Of a stretch of 64,000 nucleotides of DNA, positions 1 to 10,835 are shown in pieces (positions within the stretch are counted from its first letter, which is position 1; each line of letters opens with the position of its first letter). The notes under the pieces are model-generated. The model saw only the letters and a list, made by a program, of their open reading frames with translations, did not search any database and was not told where the DNA came from. The position numbers were made by a program, and so were the translations under genes. The stretch is from Zygnema cylindricum (lineage: Eukaryota; Streptophyta; Zygnematophyceae; Zygnematales; Zygnemataceae): NCBI GenBank assembly GCA_037447655.1, contig JBBHKE010003578.1, positions 17,391 through 81,390 on the forward strand, given 5' to 3'.

Positions 1-2
1 AG

Positions 3-3000
3 CTCCTTGTTGATCAGAATCTAGAGGAGAAAGAGAACCCTCGGAGACAGAAGTGTGCTCTTAGAGCCATTTGGGAAGCTCGAGAGGAGGGATGGATCAT
101 CGACTCAGGTGCATCCATGCATATGTGTCGTGACAGGCACCTCTTCCCTAAGTTAAGAAAGATCCTCACGGTAAAAATAGAGTATAAGGATGGGAGTGTA
201 GTTACCACAAAACTAGTGGGATCGATAGATGTGAAATTCGTCGTGGAGGGTAAGACTCATATACTCATTTTCTCAGATGTGCTCTACATTCCTTAGCTAA
301 GTAAAAATCTTGTGTCTACTTCTGTATTAGATGACAAGGATTTTGATACCTTCACTAGAAAGGGAGTCTTTACAACTAAGTACGGAGATGAAGTCTACTT
401 CACAGCAGATAAGGGTAGCCAAGGAAGGATTAGGCTTAACCTGAGTAATGAAAAGAACAGTGCTTACTGTGGTGGTGTCTCGAGCTTGATGATCTGGCAT
501 AAGCGACTGGGGCATTTGCATTTTGATAGGCTGAGGGAAATGAAGAAGCTGAGTGTGGCAGAAGGTATTCAGTTTGAGGATAATAAAATGATGGATGATT
601 GTAGTGGCTGTGCCCAAGGTAAGTCTCATAAACTTCCCTTTCCCAAAACTGCCACATATAGAGGTGAGAAAGTACTAGATCTGGTCCACACAGATATCTG
701 GGGACCAGCAAGAGTACCTTTGGTTGGGGGGAAGAGGTATATGCTTACAATTACTGATGATTGGTCCAGATATTCTAGAGTCTATTTCTTGAAAACAAAG
801 TATGAAACACCAAAGTACCTCAAAGAATACCAAGCTTGGAGTGAAAAGTTGCACGGAACCCCCATTAAGAGAATAAGAAGTGATAATGGGGGAGAGTACA
901 CCTCTAACAATTTGAAGAATACTTAAGAGATGAGCGAGTTCAGCATCAGAAAACTGTACTGAATAATCTAGAGCAAAATAGGGTAGCTGAGAGGTTGAAC
1001 CGGACTTTGGGAGATAGTGTGTGTAGTATGTTGGCAGATAAGAAAATACGAAGAAGATTTTGGGCAAAAGCCATGAACTGTGCTAACTATATTAAGAATA
1101 GAGTCTTCACTACATCAGTCAAAGGAATGACACCTTATGAGAGATGGGTTGGAAGGAAACCGGATATTTCTCACTTGAAAGTATTCGGTAGTCAAGTTTA
1201 CAGTCTTGACACAGATAAGAAAAACTGGAAACTAGATGCTAAAGGAAAACCGAGATATTTTGTGGGATACGATGAGGATGTGAAGGGATATAGAGTCTAT
1301 GACTTGGCTAAACAAGATATCATTCTGGTAAAGCACCTAGTTGTCATGGATGAAGGGAAGTCATTTGATCCTTTTAAATACACCAAGAAAATCACATTCA
1401 GTTTTGAGTCCGAGAGTGAGGATGACTTAGATCTTCCCAGAAAGGACACAAGTGAAAACGTGACTGCAGATTCAGGGGAGATCCAAGATGGGGGAGATAC
1501 ACGGAAATCTCCTCATATTTCCACACACTCTGAGGAGAGAGAGAAAAAGGAGCCAGAACCGGTTTTCATGGATAGGGGAGCTGATGAGACAGTGCAAAGG
1601 AATCCAAGACTTCCCTCGATTCCAGCTTCGGACTTCGAGGGAGAACGCAGGAGCAGCAAAAAACTACAAGATTAACAGGCTACTCACAAGGTAACAAAGC
1701 TATCTCACCCAGATGAGCCTCAATCATACTCGGATGCAATAGACAGTCCGGAGAAAGACCGATGGGTCAGAGCCATAAATGATGAGATGGCTTCCATCAT
1801 AGAAGCGAATACTTGGGAGCTAGTGGACAGTCCTCCAGACAGAAAACTTATCGGGTGCAAATGGGTATTTAAACAAAAGCTGAACCCAGATAATACCATT
1901 GAGAGATATAAGGCTCGGTTGGTAGCAAAGGGGTTCACCCAAAAAGAAGGGATAGATTATGAGGATACTTTTGCTCCTGTGGTTCGGTTCCCATCTGTAA
2001 GGATTCTCCTTAGTCTAGCAGCAGCGGAAGACATGGAAATTCATCAGATGGATATCAAGACCGCCTTCCTCAATAGTGAACTAGAGGAAGAAATCTTCAT
2101 GGGGCAGCCATAGGGTTTTGTAGAGGAACGAGAACAGAGCAAAGTTTGCAGGCTCATAAAGTCTTTATATAGACTGAAGCAGGCTCCCAAAAAACAGAAC
2201 AAGAAACTAAATGAGTTTCTCACCGGTCTGGGATATATTCGGATCAGTTCTGACCAGTCTAGTTATATGTTTGAGGATGAGAATGGTGTGTTTTTTATTG
2301 CAATTTATGTGGATGATTTGTTGGTGTTAAGTAAGTCTATGGAAAAGATCAATAAGCTAAAGAAAGATCTTAGGAGCAGATTTGACATGAAGGATTTAGG
2401 GGAGGCTAAATATATTTTGGGAATTCAAATGGAAAGAGATAACGGGAAGAGGATAATCAGACTTACTCAGAAAGAAACTATCAGAAATATGCTTGAGAAA
2501 TTTTGGAAGGAAAAGGCAAACAGTTGTACCACTCCCATGGACTTGAACAAAGTAAGTGATGGGAGTGTAGAAGGAGGAGTGATGATACTAGATGATCAAA
2601 TGAGTCCAGAAGAGAGACAGTTTATGAAGTCTATTTCGTACAGACAGGTTGTAGGAAGCTTGATTTACTTTATGAATTGTACTAGACCAGACATAGCAGC
2701 AGCAATTGGAGTCCTCAATAGGAGTCTTAATGATCATAGGAAGAAAGACTGGGAGGCAGCCAAGAGAGTCATGAGATACTTGGTGAGAACCAGAGATTTA
2801 TGGTTGCACTTGGGAGGGGAGCACACTGACATCACTACTTTGAGTGATGGCAGTTATGGGGATGCACCTATGAGAAGATGCATTTCTGGGTATGTGTTGT
2901 ATGTGGGGGAAGGTGCTTACTGCTAGAGTAGCAAGCAACAAAAGGTGGTTGCTCAATCCACTATGGAGGCTGAGTATATGGCCTCTTGTTCTGTTGTGAA

Positions 3001-3307
3001 AAAGCTGATGTTTGTCAAGTCTTTATTGCAAGAACTGGGGTATATGAAGAAGGGAGTGCATTAGGTGTTTTGTGATAATCAGGATGCAATTGCAATTGCA
3101 GCCAATCGAAAACATCATTTCAAGGCTAAGCATATAGATATAAGATTGATTTTTGTGAGGGAAAAAGTTGAAAACAAAATTGTGAATCTAATGTATAGGG
3201 GTGATGGGGAAATGGTGGCTGATATGATGACAAAACCTGTGCCATCTCCCAAGTTAAAATACTGTAGAAAAAAGTCTGGGTTAAAAGAGAAACTGAAATT
3301 AGATTAG
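3..3307 (+). pseudogene. pol: A1 pol remnant: PR, GAG_pre, INT, RT, RNase H
   Basis: One frame runs from 3 to 926 and a second from about 930 to 3307, so there is one frameshift in the integrase core. Visible motifs are the protease DSG near 99, the integrase zinc finger (H-H then CSGCAQGK) near 500-640, the first integrase aspartate in HTDIWGP near 690, SDNGGE near 880, the RT YVDD box near 2306-2320, and the RNase H residues SDGSYGD, STMEAEY and FCDNQ. In-frame stops lie at 294, 1673, 2111, 2924 and 3062. The stops at 2111 and 3062 also occur in A2 and predate the duplication; those at 294, 1673 and 2924 are private to A1. The YVDD box is intact. Confidence 0.92.
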
Positions 3308-4092
3308 AAAATAAAGGGAGGGTTGAAATCTCTGATTTAGGGAAGGTATTTTCTTGGTCTTAAGGTAATCTGACTAAAAGAAAAAACACATGCAACCTAC
3401 CTCCACCTTCTCCCTCTAGCCCCCATACTTGTTCTAGTCATTGAAGGAGATAGAGGGCGGTGGAGCTAGGGCTGCCTCAGCTCCATAGGCAGGACTGAAG
3501 AGTGACCTAAGTCACTCTCAACAAAAGGTTGAGTCCAGCAGGACTCGAACCTCCGACCGGCCGAGCGAGGTGTAGCCGTCAATTCTTACCGATCTGTCGT
3601 ATTAGTCCGTTAGGATACATAGTGTTTGATAGCCATTTAAACATTAGCAAGATCATTAATTCGTTCAACGGAATAATAAATTAAGAACATAGAAACTAGT
3701 TGAGTTTTAGTGCGTACGAAACAAATGTACCAGACATTTGTTATTTTGGACGGCGAACATTAAAAGCCGGTTTGGATCCGACGGTCCGCATCTTCGTCGC
3801 GATCCTGGAATAGCCGCATTGGCGGTTTTAAGACGTGACATGATCTGTCGACACGTGGCAAGATATTAGTGGGAAGCGAGAATCCGCGGGAGCACAATGA
3901 CAAGTTTGGAGGAGACAGACATCCAATCCATGGCCTTGTCGTACACAGGCCGTACAGAAAGTACATCAGCCCTAGTACCTTTCTGTACTGTACAGTCTTC
4001 TGATTAGTTTGTACATCAGTAGATAGGGGTTTCGAGAGGGGTTTAGGACTAAGAGGATTGAGGAGGTAGCCGCCTCTCTCCCAACAAGCTTG

Positions 4093-4100
4093 TATAAATA
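4093..4100 (+). promoter_or_regulatory. TATA-like box in A1 3' LTR
   Basis: TATAAATA lies about 220 bp before the LTR end. Equivalent boxes occur at 54472 (A2), 10480 and 13501 (C). In K and the solo LTR in G2 the matching position reads GTACAAATT. It is the likely U3/R promoter; the transcription start is inferred, not shown. Confidence 0.55.
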
Positions 4101-4166
4101 TTCACATCTTAACCACTTGATAATTAATTGCCTGGTTGGGCATTTTTGGTGATTTTTTTTTTCCGT

Positions 4167-4203
4167 GGACTCAAAGGAGTCCAAACTGCACAGGGGTGCA
4201 GTT
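4167..4203 (+). promoter_or_regulatory. Tandem stem-loops in A-family LTR leader
   Basis: First hairpin 4167-4182: GGACTC, loop AAAG, GAGTCC. Second hairpin 4184-4203: an 8-bp stem AACTGCAC / GTGCAGTT with loop AGGG. Both lie downstream of the TATA-like box, so they should be in the transcript leader. The second stem is kept with different base pairs in C (10569-10586) and D (around 5409-5426), which points to an RNA structure. Its function is unknown; packaging, dimerisation or translation are possibilities. Confidence 0.6.
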
Positions 4204-4316
4204 AGATTTACTATTTGTCTGCTTGGGTGGTAGTGATCCAAGTTGAAAGAGGGCTTGCCAAAAGCTATCTAGAGGCTTCCTAAATTCAGTGATCCAATGG
4301 GGGACATAGAATTGCA

Positions 4317-4443
4317 ATAGCGTTAATCCTTATTAGGGCAAAATAATTTTTAGTGAAAAGAAAACAATAGTGTTATTAACGTTATTCATGACCTCGGGTA
4401 AATAAAATATGAGCTTTGATTAACACACATAACACCAGTATAG
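4317..4443. other. Non-coding flank shared with 54697-54823
   Basis: AT-rich DNA with no coding signal. It matches the flank of A2 almost base for base up to the B insertion site. It anchors the claim that A1 and A2 belong to one segmental duplication and did not insert independently. Confidence 0.8.
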
Positions 4444-4448
4444 ATACC

Positions 4449-6742
4449 TGTTGTTTTACAACTGTTGAAATTTATGTATTTTCTAGGTTTGTATTGGAAA
4501 AATAAATAGAGTAAGTCAGCAAAGGCAACATGCTTCTCGCTCAACTCTCTCCGGTCCCCATACTTGTTGCAGTCACTGAAGACTAGAGAGAGAGCTAGAG
4601 CCATGGCTGTCTAAAGAGGATAGGCCAATTCGTAGTTTGTACCAAAATGTGTATGCCGGATCCAGGATTTGATCTAGGAAACTATATCCTAAAATAGACG
4701 TTAGCTTTAGCCTATAGCTTAGTCAACGATGGCATATGTAGGGTACAATAGGTATTTATAAGCGTAGAAGTAGAGAGATCTAACAAACTAACAAATAACC
4801 AAAAACTGCTCTATATCAGATTTGAATCATGGTCTGTGGTTATATTTTTAGAGGAAAGCCTTAACCAATAAGACGTTGACGAAACGATACACGAGACGGG
4901 TTTTAAAGATATCTAAACGTTAACGCAACAGCTAATTAACAGCAGGCTAACCAAAAGGAGCAATTTCTGCATGTACGCGAATCTGAACCGTGTAAAATAT
5001 GTTTTGATCAGACGGCCGGCATTATAGCCGCCACGCGAAGTGAGCTTTTGGCGGCATACGGAGATAGCATCACGCGGTGCCACGTGGCGCCACATTATTT
5101 GATACCGGAGAAGATGGGAGGAGGAACCATGGCTTCCGATTTCACAGGTGTCACCTTGACGACCATGTCGTACAATGGCCGTACAATAAGTACATCTCCT
5201 ATTGTACCTTCTTGTACTATATAGTGTTCCTATTGGACTAGGGTTTAGTAGTAGGTAGTCGTGAGTAGGCAGACCAAGACTTAGTGATATTTAGGTACCT
5301 CTCTCTAAGAGAGCTTGTAACTATAAAGGTCAACTTTGACCAGCCATAACTTAATGCTCGGGTGAGCAAATTCAGCGATTTTTTTTGCTGCGGACTCAGA
5401 GGAGTCTAAGCTACACAAGGGTGTAGTCGGTCAGAGGTTTTTGCGTGTCACGGTGGCACTTATTCAGTGGGAAATTCAAAGTGGGGAATACTGTCCAAAA
5501 CACATATTCAAGCTTTGCATTCTGTGGTGGAACTGAGCACACACAAGGTCTTATCTTCACAGGGGTGAAGTTGTATTGGGATTTTGATTATCAAGGGATC
5601 ATTCATTTGGGTTTATATCAACTTGGAGTCGACACTATCTAGATAAGCTTCTTTTGAATCTGCGAATTCTATGGGCAATGGAGCCCATAGAATTTCAACA
5701 ACCACCGTTGCAGGCGGAGAACCAGCAGTAGTAGTGGAAGTAGACATGAAAAACATCAGAAACTATCAAAGTACCTACTCAATAGCCAACTTAGGACTGA
5801 CACAAAACCTGACTCAAAAAGCCAATATGCTTCAAATAAGCCACAATGATACAAAATACAGAAAACTGACAATTCCCAAAATTGCAACCCAAATGACCTA
5901 GTAAACCATAAGATATGATGTCTGGAAGTTTCCCAAAAATTGCCCTTAGAAAATTATATTCCCAAAACTGGATACTACAAATTTGGCTAAGTCCTAAGTT
6001 ATATATTCACAGTGTCTATCTACCGATCTACACTAATTTGGGTAACCGTTACTACGGTTATTATATTGACTAACGACAAAGCATCCTACCTGTACGTCAC
6101 TGTAGCTCAAAACCCTAATTATTATTTTCTAAAAACTTGATTAATGGAACACTATTTTTTATCACACTAAAATACAAACTAATATTATTCAGATATTTAC
6201 AGACATTGAACCATACACAAAACGTTCTAACCGTACACAAAACGTTCCAAATGCTTAGTCAGCGGTAGCAGCTAAAGTCCAGCCGAATGTGGTCGTGTAG
6301 TACGAAGCACCTGAGTGCTTCGTCACTTGTGGTCCCACGTGAATCACGCCTCGTCACTTTGTGGTCCCACATGAATCGCGTCCGTCGACATCTCTCGAAA
6401 TCAATGATGATAATTCACTTCTGAAATATCCCGACGTTTCTATTTAATGATCATAAAAATATTCCGTACCATATAATTCCAAAATATCTGTATGACTCCA
6501 AAAATAGCCGTACCATATATTTTATGAGATATCCGGATCAGATTCCGTCCGTCTGATCTGGCGATTCCAATTGCCTGCTGCGTGACGCCTGTCGACGTCA
6601 CTCCGTAAAACCTGTAGAGGTACAATACACTCTATTGTACTTTGCCTACTGTAACACTAATAAAGGTAAGTCTTATATACCACTTTTTAGAAACTATTCT
6701 AAGTCTACTCTATTTACTAACTAAAGATTTCAAATCTCAACA
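4449..6742 (-). repeat. B 3' LTR, split by solo LTR D
   Basis: The plus-strand left end is TGTTGTTTTACAAC (4449-4462). The LTR resumes at 5703 after D and its ACAAC duplication, and ends in CTCAACA at 6742. Without the insert it is about 1054 bp. It differs from the other B LTR (18172-19255) at about 32 of 690 positions counted by eye, and by one missing copy of a roughly 31-bp repeat (GCCTCGTCACTT type, near 6346-6375). The pyrimidine run at 6743-6751 is the complement of the polypurine tract. Confidence 0.88.
4463..5697 (+). repeat. Solo LTR D (copia, C-like)
   Basis: Runs from TGTTGAAATTTATG to ATAGAATTTCA, 1235 bp, with the 5-bp duplication ACAAC on both sides (4458-4462 and 5698-5702). 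It interrupts the last 14 bp of the B 3' LTR. It resembles the C LTRs and carries the same ending, ATGGAGCCCATAGAATTTCA (5678-5697), with the start codon 20 nt from the end. A hairpin pair lies near 5392-5426. No internal region remains, consistent with LTR-LTR recombination. Confidence 0.9.
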
Positions 6743-6798
6743 CTCCCCTAAATCTTTAGACTCAGTTACTCACTTAGTCCAACCGCTTCTCTGCAAAA

Positions 6799-8244
6799 CT
6801 ACAACTTAGGAGCAGCATGGGCTTTAGTTAACATATCAGCCACCATCTTCTCATCCGGTAAATAACAAAACTTAATGACTTTTGCAAGTACTTTTTCCTT
6901 GACAAAGTGAAGTCTAACATCCATATGTTTACTTTTTAAATGATGGCTGGGGTTAGAAGCAATAGCAATGGCTGCCTGGTTGTCACACCAAATAGACCGA
7001 GGACCTGTTTGCATGTACCCAAGTTCCTGTAGAACAGACTTGACCCATAGGAGCTCCTTGAGGGCCGAAGCTGCAGCAATATATTCAGACTCCATTGTGG
7101 ATTGAGCTGTAACCTTTTGTAATTTGCTACTCCAGCAGCAAGTTCCATCTCCAATCTTAAGTACAAAACCAGTTGTAGATTTCCTGCTTGGCATGTCCCC
7201 ATAGCTGGCATCGCTCCACGTCTGTATTTTCACCTCTCCTCCTCCGAGTACAAGCTTGAGATTTCGAGTTCCTGCAAGATATCTCAACACCCTTTTCGCT
7301 GCTTCCCAATCTGCCCTTTTAGGATTCTGCAGACTTCTACTCAAGACTCCCACAGCTGCTGCAATGTCGGGTCTCGTACAATTCATAAAATATATAAGAC
7401 TTCCGACTACTTGTCTATATGGCTTTGAAGCCATAAACTCTTCCTCCCCTGTCTCTAGACTCCCACCAACCATTATGCTTGAATCTGTATCAATTCCTTC
7501 TAATTTCTGCCTGAATTCCATAGGAGTTACGGATCCTTTTACATCTCTCATTTCAAATCTTTCCAGCATGTTACCTATTGCTTCTTTCTGAGTCAACATA
7601 ATCAGCCTCTTGTTTCTGTCTCTTTCTACCTGTATTCCTAAGATGTATTTGGCCTCACCGAGGTCCTTCATCTCGAACCTAGACCTTAAAGCCGCTTTAA
7701 TGCGGTTTATTTCATCCATTGAATTACTTATTAATAATAGATCATCCTCATCTACAACAGTGTAAATTACCCCATCCTCTCCTTGTAGAACATATACAAA
7801 ATGATCTGAGCTAATTCTCTTAAAACCTAGCCCAGTCAAAAACTCATCTAACTTCAGATTCCACTGACGCGGGGCTTGTTTTAGCCCATACAAAGATTTC
7901 ATCAATTTACACACTAATTCTTTCTTTCCCTTTTCAACGTACATTTCATGTTGTTTCATATAAATGGTTTCTTCTAACTCTCCATGCAAAATGGGAGTTT
8001 TAACATCCACTTGTTGTATTTCCATATTCTATATAGCCGCTAGACTTAGCAAAATTGTGACAGTGGGAAATTTGACAACTGGAGAGAAGGTTTCCTCAAA
8101 GTCAATACCTTCTTTTTGATTATACCCCTTGGCCACTAGTGTAGCCTTATACCTTTCGATGGTGTTGTCCGGTTCAGCTTCACCTTGAATACCCATTTGC
8201 TGCCGATGGCTTTTCTGCCCGGGGGAAGATCCACCAACTCCCAT
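6799..8244 (-). pseudogene. pol: B1 reverse transcriptase-RNase H remnant
   Basis: The frame 8025-6799 (408 codons) covers most of RT and all of RNase H. The frame 8244-8029 continues upstream after an in-frame stop at 8026-8028. Visible motifs are YGLKQAPRQWN, TWSDASYGD, STMESEY and WCDNQAAIAI. The RT catalytic box is damaged: where relatives have YVDD this copy reads VVDEDD. RNase H looks intact by motif. The frame ends near the polypurine tract and 3' LTR, as expected for copia. Confidence 0.92.
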
Positions 8245-8690
8245 GTCTGTGCCTCCATAATAGACTTGATTTCATCGTTTGCCGCCTTGATCCATTGATT
8301 TCTCTCAGGTGATGAGAAGGCCTCGTGGATCGTTAGAGGCTCTTCTGTATCTGAAGAAAAAGCAAAGTGAGAGCTTCATTGCAGACGACTGCTAGATCTC
8401 TTTCCCCTCGGAAATTCTGAGTCTGAGATCGTCGGCAACCTCTGATTTTTCTGTTTAGTGTGAACCGTAACTTGATCTGGTATAGAGTCTGTAGTAATTC
8501 CTTCCACCTGAGGCGTAGCTTGTGGTGAAGCATCCTGTAAAGGCACCAGAGGAACTGAAGGAAGAGGTGTCCCACTTGCCGGTGGAAAGTAGACTTGCGG
8601 CGTATGGTAAAAAATGACATATTCTTGCTTTTCTTTTGCCGGTTGATCTGACACTTTAAACAGGTCAACCAAATCCTGTTCATCTTTAAT
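8245..8690 (-). pseudogene. pol: B1 integrase-RT linker, frameshifted
   Basis: This is the proline- and serine-rich stretch between integrase and RT, alignable with B2 15440-16010. It is readable in pieces in two frames (8672-8376 and 8710-8333), which indicates at least one frameshift. No catalytic motif is expected here. Confidence 0.7.
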
Positions 8691-9683
8691 TTAGATATTT
8701 CTAGGAGCAATCACTTTCTGTTTCTCAAGTACAAAAACTCTATATCCTTTCGCATTATCATCATACCCCACGAAAATCCCAGGTAAGCCTTTAGGCTCCA
8801 TTTTCCATCTATCATGTGAAGTATCTAAAATAAAACACTTGATACCAAAGATATTAAAGTAACTAACATCAGGTTTTTCCCCTGTCCAAAGCTCATAAGG
8901 TGTAGTGCTAACAAACCTAGAAGCAATTCTATTTTTAATATAAACAGCACAATTAAGAGCTTCAGCCCAGAATTTCAAATCTAGCCCTTTATCTGCAAGC
9001 ATGGACCAGGCACTCTCTGTCACTGTCCTATTTATTCTCTCAAACACACCATTTTGTTCCGGTGTATATGGAACTTTAAGATTTTGACTGATACCTTCCT
9101 GAAGGAGAAATTCTTCGAATTCCTTTGATGTGTATTCTCCCCTGTTGTTCGATCTAAGCGCCAATATTAGAACTCAATGAAGCTTTTCCGCCCACGCTTT
9201 GTAGTGTTTGAAGTGAGTAAACACTTCAATTTTATGTTGCATGAAGTAAACTTTGGTGTACCTCGAGTACTCATCTATAAATGTGACCATATAGTGGACC
9301 CCTCTAGCCGAAGCCACTTGCGAAGGACCGAGAACATGAGAATGGATGCGTTGCAGAACTTTTTCCGATCTATGGTCTGTTTTCTGTGGAAATGGCAATT
9401 TGTGGATCTTGCCAAGTGAACAACCATCACATGTTTTTATAGGATGAGATGTGAGAGAAACTCCATCAACTTTTCCCGAATTCACCATTTTCTTTAGACT
9501 ATCATAATTCATGTGTCTTAATCTCTTATGCCACAACTCATTATCAAATTCGACACTGGGGTAGAGAACATCATTTTCCTTATATTCAGCCATGTCCATC
9601 CGGTACATTTTGCTAGCATCTCTAGTTCTTGTTACTGCGACTTTCCCTTTTTTGCTAACAACCTGTCTCCCTCCTTTCAGAGC
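8691..9683 (-). pseudogene. pol: B1 integrase, interrupted by element C
   Basis: On the minus strand, 9683-9174 holds the GAG_pre zinc finger (LWHKRLRHMNYDSLKKM then CDGCSLGK) and the start of the integrase core. 9164-8691 holds the rest (TVTESAWSML, FWAEALNCAVYIKNR, PYELWTGEKP). The first catalytic aspartate is replaced by histidine (IHSHVLGP; B2 has IHSDVLGP). The second aspartate (FIDEYSR) is present. Element C entered at 9683/13877. A longer open frame to 9815 only borrows 44 codons of antisense C LTR. Confidence 0.9.
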
Positions 9684-10479
9684 TGTTGATATTTGAGTAT
9701 TTTCTAGGTCTGTATTATAATAGGAAAAATGTAGAGGCGGTCTACCTCTTACTCCCTTCACCAAGCCCCCACACTTGTTGTAGTCACTGAAGGCTGGGTA
9801 GGGTGATAGAGCCATGGCTGCCTAAAGCTTTGTAGCAGACGGGTAGCAGAAAATAGATGGGTTTACTAAAACTATTGACGGACCCAGAATATGATCCTGG
9901 TACCTGCTGTCCGTCAACATAGCCGTTAGTTTTGTCCGTTTAGTCTAGGACTAGTGCTAGGACGTATGCGGTTTGATAACTATATAAATCTGTACACGTA
10001 GACGAATTCATTTAACAGCGCGAATAGATTCTTAGCACATAGATACAATTTAGAGTAGTACGATTTATGGTACTTCACGAAACTAATATCGCGCATTTGT
10101 TTCGTCGGCGAAACAAATATCGCGCACATATTTTCAACGGGGAGAATTAAATGTTGGATTTAATCGACGGCCATGATACGAGCCGAGATTCCGGAATGGC
10201 CGCCTTGGCGTTTTCTGACGCCGCCACTCTGGATGACACGTGGAAATGCGCTGGATGATTGCGGAATCTCCGGAGCGCAAGATAACAAGTTTGGATGTGA
10301 CATTTGTCACCTGTATGGTCTTGTCGTACAGTTTCCGTAGAGAAAGTACTCCGGCGCCTGTACTTTTATGTACCGTACAGTCCTGTGATTGGCGCTGTAC
10401 TTCAGAAGAAAGGGTTTAGAGAGGGACTAGAACTTAGAATATTTTTTGGTAGGTAGATGCCTCTTCAGAGAGCACCTTG

Positions 10480-10486
10480 TATAAAT
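10480..10486 (+). promoter_or_regulatory. TATA box of C 5' LTR
   Basis: TATAAAT after AGCACCTTG. The same sequence is at 13501-13507 in the 3' LTR. It lies about 70 bp before the leader hairpins and 356 bp before the gag ATG, a plausible core promoter. Confidence 0.55.
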
Positions 10487-10550
10487 GGAAAACTTTGGCC
10501 AGCCATAACAATAAACTCAGTTGACCAATTTCAGTGATTCTTGTTGCTGC

Positions 10551-10586
10551 GGACTCAAGGGAGTCCATGCTACACAGAGGTGTAGC
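10551..10586 (+). promoter_or_regulatory. Tandem leader hairpins of C
   Basis: Hairpin 1: GGACTC, loop AAGG, GAGTCC. Hairpin 2: GCTACAC, loop AGAG, GTGTAGC, seven perfect pairs. The A family has CTGCAC / GTGCAG at the same place, so the fourth pair of the C stem (A-T) is G-C in A. The 3' LTR copy is at about 13572-13606. Confidence 0.6.
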
Positions 10587-10835
10587 CGGTCAGAGTTTTT
10601 GCTTGCCAGGGTGGCTGCATTTCTTAGGGAAAGTCAAAGTGGGTGAATGTGTCCAAATCTCATATTCTAACTTTGCATTCTATGGTGGAACTGAGCACAC
10701 AGAAAGTGTTATTTCACAAGGGTGAAGCTATATTGGGGTTTTGATTGTCAAGGGGTCAGTCATTTGGGTTTATTTCAAGTTGGAGTCGGCACTATCTAGA
10801 TTAGCTTCCTTTGGACCTGCGAATTCTGTGTGGCA

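Larger units (their letters stand above)
1..4316 (+). mobile_element. Copia retrotransposon A1 (left end outside window)
   Basis: The window opens inside this Ty1/copia element, between the gag zinc knuckle and the protease. Domains follow in copia order: protease, GAG_pre-integrase, integrase, reverse transcriptase, RNase H, polypurine tract (about 3311-3320), 3' LTR (3321-4316). The element is a close copy of A2 (49724-54696), including two shared stop codons. The five bases after the LTR are ATAGC; the left target duplication lies outside the window. The 127 bases that follow are also duplicated downstream of A2, so A1 sits in a larger duplicated segment. It is a dead copy. Confidence 0.93.
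3321..4316 (+). repeat. A1 3' LTR
   Basis: About 996 bp, starting GGTTGAAATC (the usual TG is mutated to GG; A2 has TGTTGAAATC) and ending ATTGCA. It is preceded by a purine tract ending in AGGGAG. It contains a TATA-like box at 4093, two tandem hairpins (4167-4203), an antisense tRNA-like segment (about 3540-3600), and an ATG at 4297, exactly 20 nt before the LTR end. It is nearly identical to 53700-54696. Confidence 0.9.

Noticed and set aside
9174-9815. 213-codon minus-strand frame that could look like a new gene
   Set aside because: Its first 44 codons are antisense C LTR and the rest is B1 integrase; the fusion arises from the C insertion. A similar antisense LTR peptide recurs at 12589-12834.
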